From the NCBI RefSeq assembly GCF_001578185.1, contig NZ_CP011008.1:4058001-4122000 (forward strand): a DNA stretch of 64,000 nucleotides, written 5' to 3'. The translations under genes and the position numbers were made by a program. Below, piece after piece: positions 61,677 to 64,000 of the stretch (positions are counted from its first letter, which is position 1; the number at the start of each line of letters is the position of its first letter). Under the pieces are notes generated by a model. It had not been told where the DNA came from. It saw nothing but the letters and a program-made list of their open reading frames with translations, and ran no database searches. The DNA is from Peribacillus simplex. Its GTDB lineage: Bacteria > Bacillota > Bacilli > Bacillales > DSM-1321.

Positions 61677-61781
61677 TTTAACCAGCACCTCGCTATAAGC
61701 AGGCGGACAACACAGCCTACAATAATATAATGGGAATTTTTACATAATCATTATACTATATAAAATGGAGGTGTTTTTATT

Positions 61782-62183
61782 TTGGAGCTATATATCGAAT
61801 TATTCATTTTTCTGGCCATCATCTTTTTAATAGTCATTTCCAATCGATTCTTACCCTGGTGGGTAAAAGCCGCCATTGCCGTTTATTACTCTGCCATTTC
61901 CTATCTCTTCATTGCCACTAAAAATAAAATTGATAAACAGTATGAGAATATCACTCCTGTACCTGACGCTTACTGGGATAAAAATTCAGCGTGGGTTGAC
62001 ACTATGACTGGTTATTATTTATGGTCCTTTTTAATAATACTCCTGTTCATCTATTTTAAATGGTTCACAAGTGTGAAAAGTAAGGAAGCGAAGGGATGGG
62101 TGATCGTTAGTTTCATTCCATCATTGGCCCTTTTTTTACTATTCATTTTCATATTCAGTTTTTCATATGGGTACAGGCCATAG
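61782..62183 (+). CDS. Membrane protein of unknown function (133 aa)
   Basis: 133 aa. TTG start (61782-61784) with GGAGGTG 9 bases upstream. Three to four membrane segments (~5-22, ~30-48, ~75-95 and ~108-130) with one polar outside loop (KIDKQYENITPVPDAYWDKNSAW). I do not recognise a family. Monocistronic, divergent from the UPF0715-like gene. Confidence 0.65.
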   Translation: MELYIELFIFLAIIFLIVISNRFLPWWVKAAIAVYYSAISYLFIATKNKIDKQYENITPVPDAYWDKNSAWVDTMTGYYLWSFLIILLFIYFKWFTSVKSKEAKGWVIVSFIPSLALFLLFIFIFSFSYGYRP

Positions 62184-62208
62184 GGGTTGGATATTGCCTG
62201 ACTCAAAA

Positions 62209-62234
62209 TTAGAAGGTTGCCGCAGCAACCTTCC
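62209..62234. terminator. Hairpin between convergent genes
   Basis: GAAGGTTGC pairs with GCAACCTTC around CGCA; weak T runs on both sides, so termination is likely but not strong. Confidence 0.55.
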
Positions 62235-62260
62235 ATCTTGAAATTTCTTAGTCTTGAGAT

Positions 62261-62998
62261 TTAATTTTTGTTAGCGTCAGCAAAGTGCCCCATCGCATCA
62301 CACATGAATTTTGCTAAACCATCCCCATATTGGTCGATATTTTTGGTGAAGCGTTGATCATCCACGTACATTTGTCCTAATCCTTTGAAAGCTTCCGGCG
62401 AGTATGTTCCGAAGTTATTGTTCAAACAGTCATACCATTCTTTAATTGCTTTTTGTGCCTCCTCCGACTCGGGCGAGGCATTTCGGATTGACGCAAGTTT
62501 TATATAAATATCCGATACAATTTTCTGTGCATCTTTGGACATACCCGCCACTTTAGCCTTCGACTCATCGACAGCTTTATCCCCCCAACGCTCTCGGGCT
62601 TCTTCTTCATATGGATTCTGACTGAAGTCAAACCCTTCAAATTTTTCTTTATCCGTCATTTGAATTTCCCCTTTCATATGCTTAATCGATTTATCGACCG
62701 TGTTAATTAATTTATCGAGTTGACTGCGTTTCTCCAGTAACATTTTTTGATGCTGCCTTAACGCTTCTTGTTTATCAAACGAAGTGCTGCTTATCATTTG
62801 TTTAATTTCCTTTAAAGGCATGTCGAGTTCCCTGAAAAACAGGATTTGCTGCAACATCTCAAGATTTTCATTCGAATAAAGGCGATAACCGGAATCGGTT
62901 GTCTCCTCTGGCGATAATAACCCGATCTCATCATAATAATGCAGTGTCCGCACACTAATGCCAACTAAACCGGCTAGTTCTTTCACTTTCATTGCCAC
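62261..62998 (-). CDS. MerR-family regulator with TipAS-type ligand domain (TipA/Mta-like)
   Basis: 245 aa. The MerR N-terminus (~1-70) is VKELAGLVGISVRTLHYYDEIGLLSPEETTDSGYRLY. A long dimerisation helix (~75-115) precedes the globin-like TipAS domain (~125-245, WYDCLNNNFGTYSPEAFKGLGQMYVDD). These regulators bind bulky hydrophobic drugs and activate efflux or self-protection genes. GTG 62998 lies 9 bases from AAAGGAGG. Its own promoter has the 19-bp spacer seen in MerR targets, suggesting autoactivation. Confidence 0.93.
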   Translation of the reverse strand: MAMKVKELAGLVGISVRTLHYYDEIGLLSPEETTDSGYRLYSNENLEMLQQILFFRELDMPLKEIKQMISSTSFDKQEALRQHQKMLLEKRSQLDKLINTVDKSIKHMKGEIQMTDKEKFEGFDFSQNPYEEEARERWGDKAVDESKAKVAGMSKDAQKIVSDIYIKLASIRNASPESEEAQKAIKEWYDCLNNNFGTYSPEAFKGLGQMYVDDQRFTKNIDQYGDGLAKFMCDAMGHFADANKN

Positions 62999-63026
62999 TG
63001 CTTCCTACCTCCTTTCGATATCATTT

Positions 63027-63057
63027 ACTGTAAGGTATTACGCAACGTGAGAGTCAA
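63027..63057 (-). promoter_or_regulatory. MerR-type promoter of the TipA-like gene
   Basis: On the minus strand TTGACT and TACAGT are separated by 19 bp. The suboptimal spacing is typical of promoters twisted into activity by MerR proteins, and it lies just upstream of the regulator's own gene. Confidence 0.7.
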
Positions 63058-63155
63058 ATAGAAAAATGAAAATTTTCTACATAACTTGAAAAGACGATCC
63101 TTCCTAATGAAGAATCGCATGATAGTCAGAGTTCACACTTTAAAATTCCCTTTTT

Positions 63156-64000
63156 ACTCGTGAGTTTGACGCTTTCACTCGTGAGTTTGGGCTTTACTCA
63201 TGAATTTGGGCCTTTTACTCGTGAATTTGACGCTTTTACTCGTGAGTTTTGGCCTTTTACTCGTGAGTTGGGCTTTACTCGTGAGTTTGAGGAATTTACT
63301 CGTGAATTTGACGCTTTCACTCGTGAATTTGGGCCTTTTACTCGTGAATTTCGTCCTTTTACTCATGAATTTGACGCTTTTACTCGTGAGTTTTGGCCTT
63401 TTACTCGTGAATTTGACGCTTTCACTCGTGAGTTTGATGCTTTCACTCGTTAATTTGACGCTTTCACTCGTGAGTTTGACGCTTTCACTCATGAATTGGC
63501 CTTTACTCGTGAGTTTGAGCCTTTCACTCGTGAATTTGACGCTTTCACTCATGAATTGGCCTTTTACTCGTGAGTTTCGGCCTTTTACTCGTGAGTTTTG
63601 GCCTTTTACTCGTGAGTTTGAGCCTTTTACTCGTGAGTTTGAGCCTTTTACTCGGGAATTTTGGCCTTTTACTCGTGAGTTGGGCTTTACTCATGAATTT
63701 GACGCTTTTACTCGTGAGTTTTGGCCTTTCACTCGTGAGTTTGAGCCTTTTACTCGTGAATTTGACGCTTTCACTCGTGAATTTGGGCCTTTTACTCGTG
63801 AATTTCGTCCTTTTACTCATGAATTTGACGCTTTTACTCGTGAGTTTTGGCCTTTTACTCGTGAGTTTTGGCCTTTTACTCGTGAGTTTTGGCCTTTTAC
63901 TCGTGAGTTTGAGCCTTTTACTCGTGAGTTTGAGCCTTTTACTCGGGAATTTGACGCTTTTACTCGTGAATTTTCGCATTTTACTCGTGAGTTAGGCTTT
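63156..64000 (-). repeat. 21-bp tandem repeat, TCACGAGT family, locus 3 (at least 41 copies, continues past the window)
   Basis: Read on the plus strand, ACTCGTGA (or ACTCATGA, ACTCGGGA) starts at 63156, 63177, 63196 and so on to 63983: 41 starts. Of the 40 spacings 35 are exactly 21 bp and five are 18-19 (before 63196, 63277, 63505, 63566 and 63689). Linkers come in a few types: TTTGACGCTTT, TTTGGGCCTTT, TTTTGGCCTTT, TTTGAGCCTTT and TTTCGTCCTTT. The core is the reverse complement of that at loci 1 and 2. Frames on both strands remain open because of the period, but none has a supported start. Confidence 0.96.

Noticed and set aside
63160..63995. Four long open frames on both strands of the locus 3 array, with heptad-like Lys/Ser repeats
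   Set aside because: Frames stay open because the 21-bp unit is a multiple of three and lacks stops. None has a ribosome site, and both strands are open at once, so they are not supported as genes.
63156..64000. Replication origin or plasmid iterons
   Set aside because: Iteron-like length, but there is no rep gene or DnaA-box cluster, and the same core also occurs at two other loci without origin features.

Overview
The window looks like a chromosomal segment of an endospore-forming Bacillaceae bacterium. Evidence is a gerA-type germination operon, an AbrB transition-state regulator, a bacillithiol-transferase homologue, RocR/SigL arginine catabolism, and Shine-Dalgarno sites close to AAAGGAGG before nearly every gene. 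Gene content and the unusual intergenic repeats suggest a Peribacillus (Bacillus simplex-like) genome. That placement is inference from gene content only.

Layout. 1-1.3 kb: tail of a chemotaxis receptor and a 70-aa orphan. 1.9-7.4 kb: a complete capBCADE poly-gamma-glutamate (PGA) capsule operon including the CapD anchoring transpeptidase and the tiny capE, followed by a PGA hydrolase and a convergent LysM-NlpC/P60 hydrolase. 9-16.6 kb: small housekeeping and stress genes (IscA-like, CotB-like, ArsB-like permease, BstA-like, GNAT, AbrB, DMT transporter) with decayed MCP and GNAT genes between them. 17.3-18.1 kb: a guanidine-I riboswitch driving a paired SMR exporter. 18.3-23.3 kb: DUF817, a YozG/DUF2975 pair and a large SNF2 helicase. 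23.5-27.8 kb: a four-gene gerA-C-B-D germinant receptor operon. 28-31.3 kb: DedA, PAP2, a decayed methyltransferase and a cytochrome P450.

33.4-39.6 kb is an arginine/ornithine/proline-to-glutamate catabolic block (rocA-rocD-gudB/rocG plus an 84-aa lipoyl-like protein) with a near-consensus sigma-54 promoter, palindromic enhancer-like sites and divergent rocR. An IS3-family element has split the rocR terminator hairpin exactly in its loop. 41.1-43.2 kb: a catD-catE-azoR quinone-resistance operon with a visible promoter and operator. 44.5-49.8 kb: mannitol uptake (mtlA-mtlR-mtlD). 50-55 kb: citrate uptake (citM, citT, citS) with an AraC regulator in between. 55.7-57.9 kb: alkylation repair (alkA, adaA, ogt). 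58-63 kb: tandem DUF2690 secreted proteins, Nudix, CutC, membrane proteins and a TipA-like MerR regulator.

The most unusual feature is a family of intergenic tandem repeats with a 21-bp period, which is two helical turns, and a TCACGAGT core. It occurs at three loci: 5 copies at 14.03 kb, 16 at 43.86 kb, and at least 41 from 63.16 kb to the window edge in the opposite orientation. The largest array has satellite-like higher-order duplications. A second, unrelated array at 55.5 kb alternates 20- and 21-bp units. Most genes from 18 to 63 kb lie on the minus strand.
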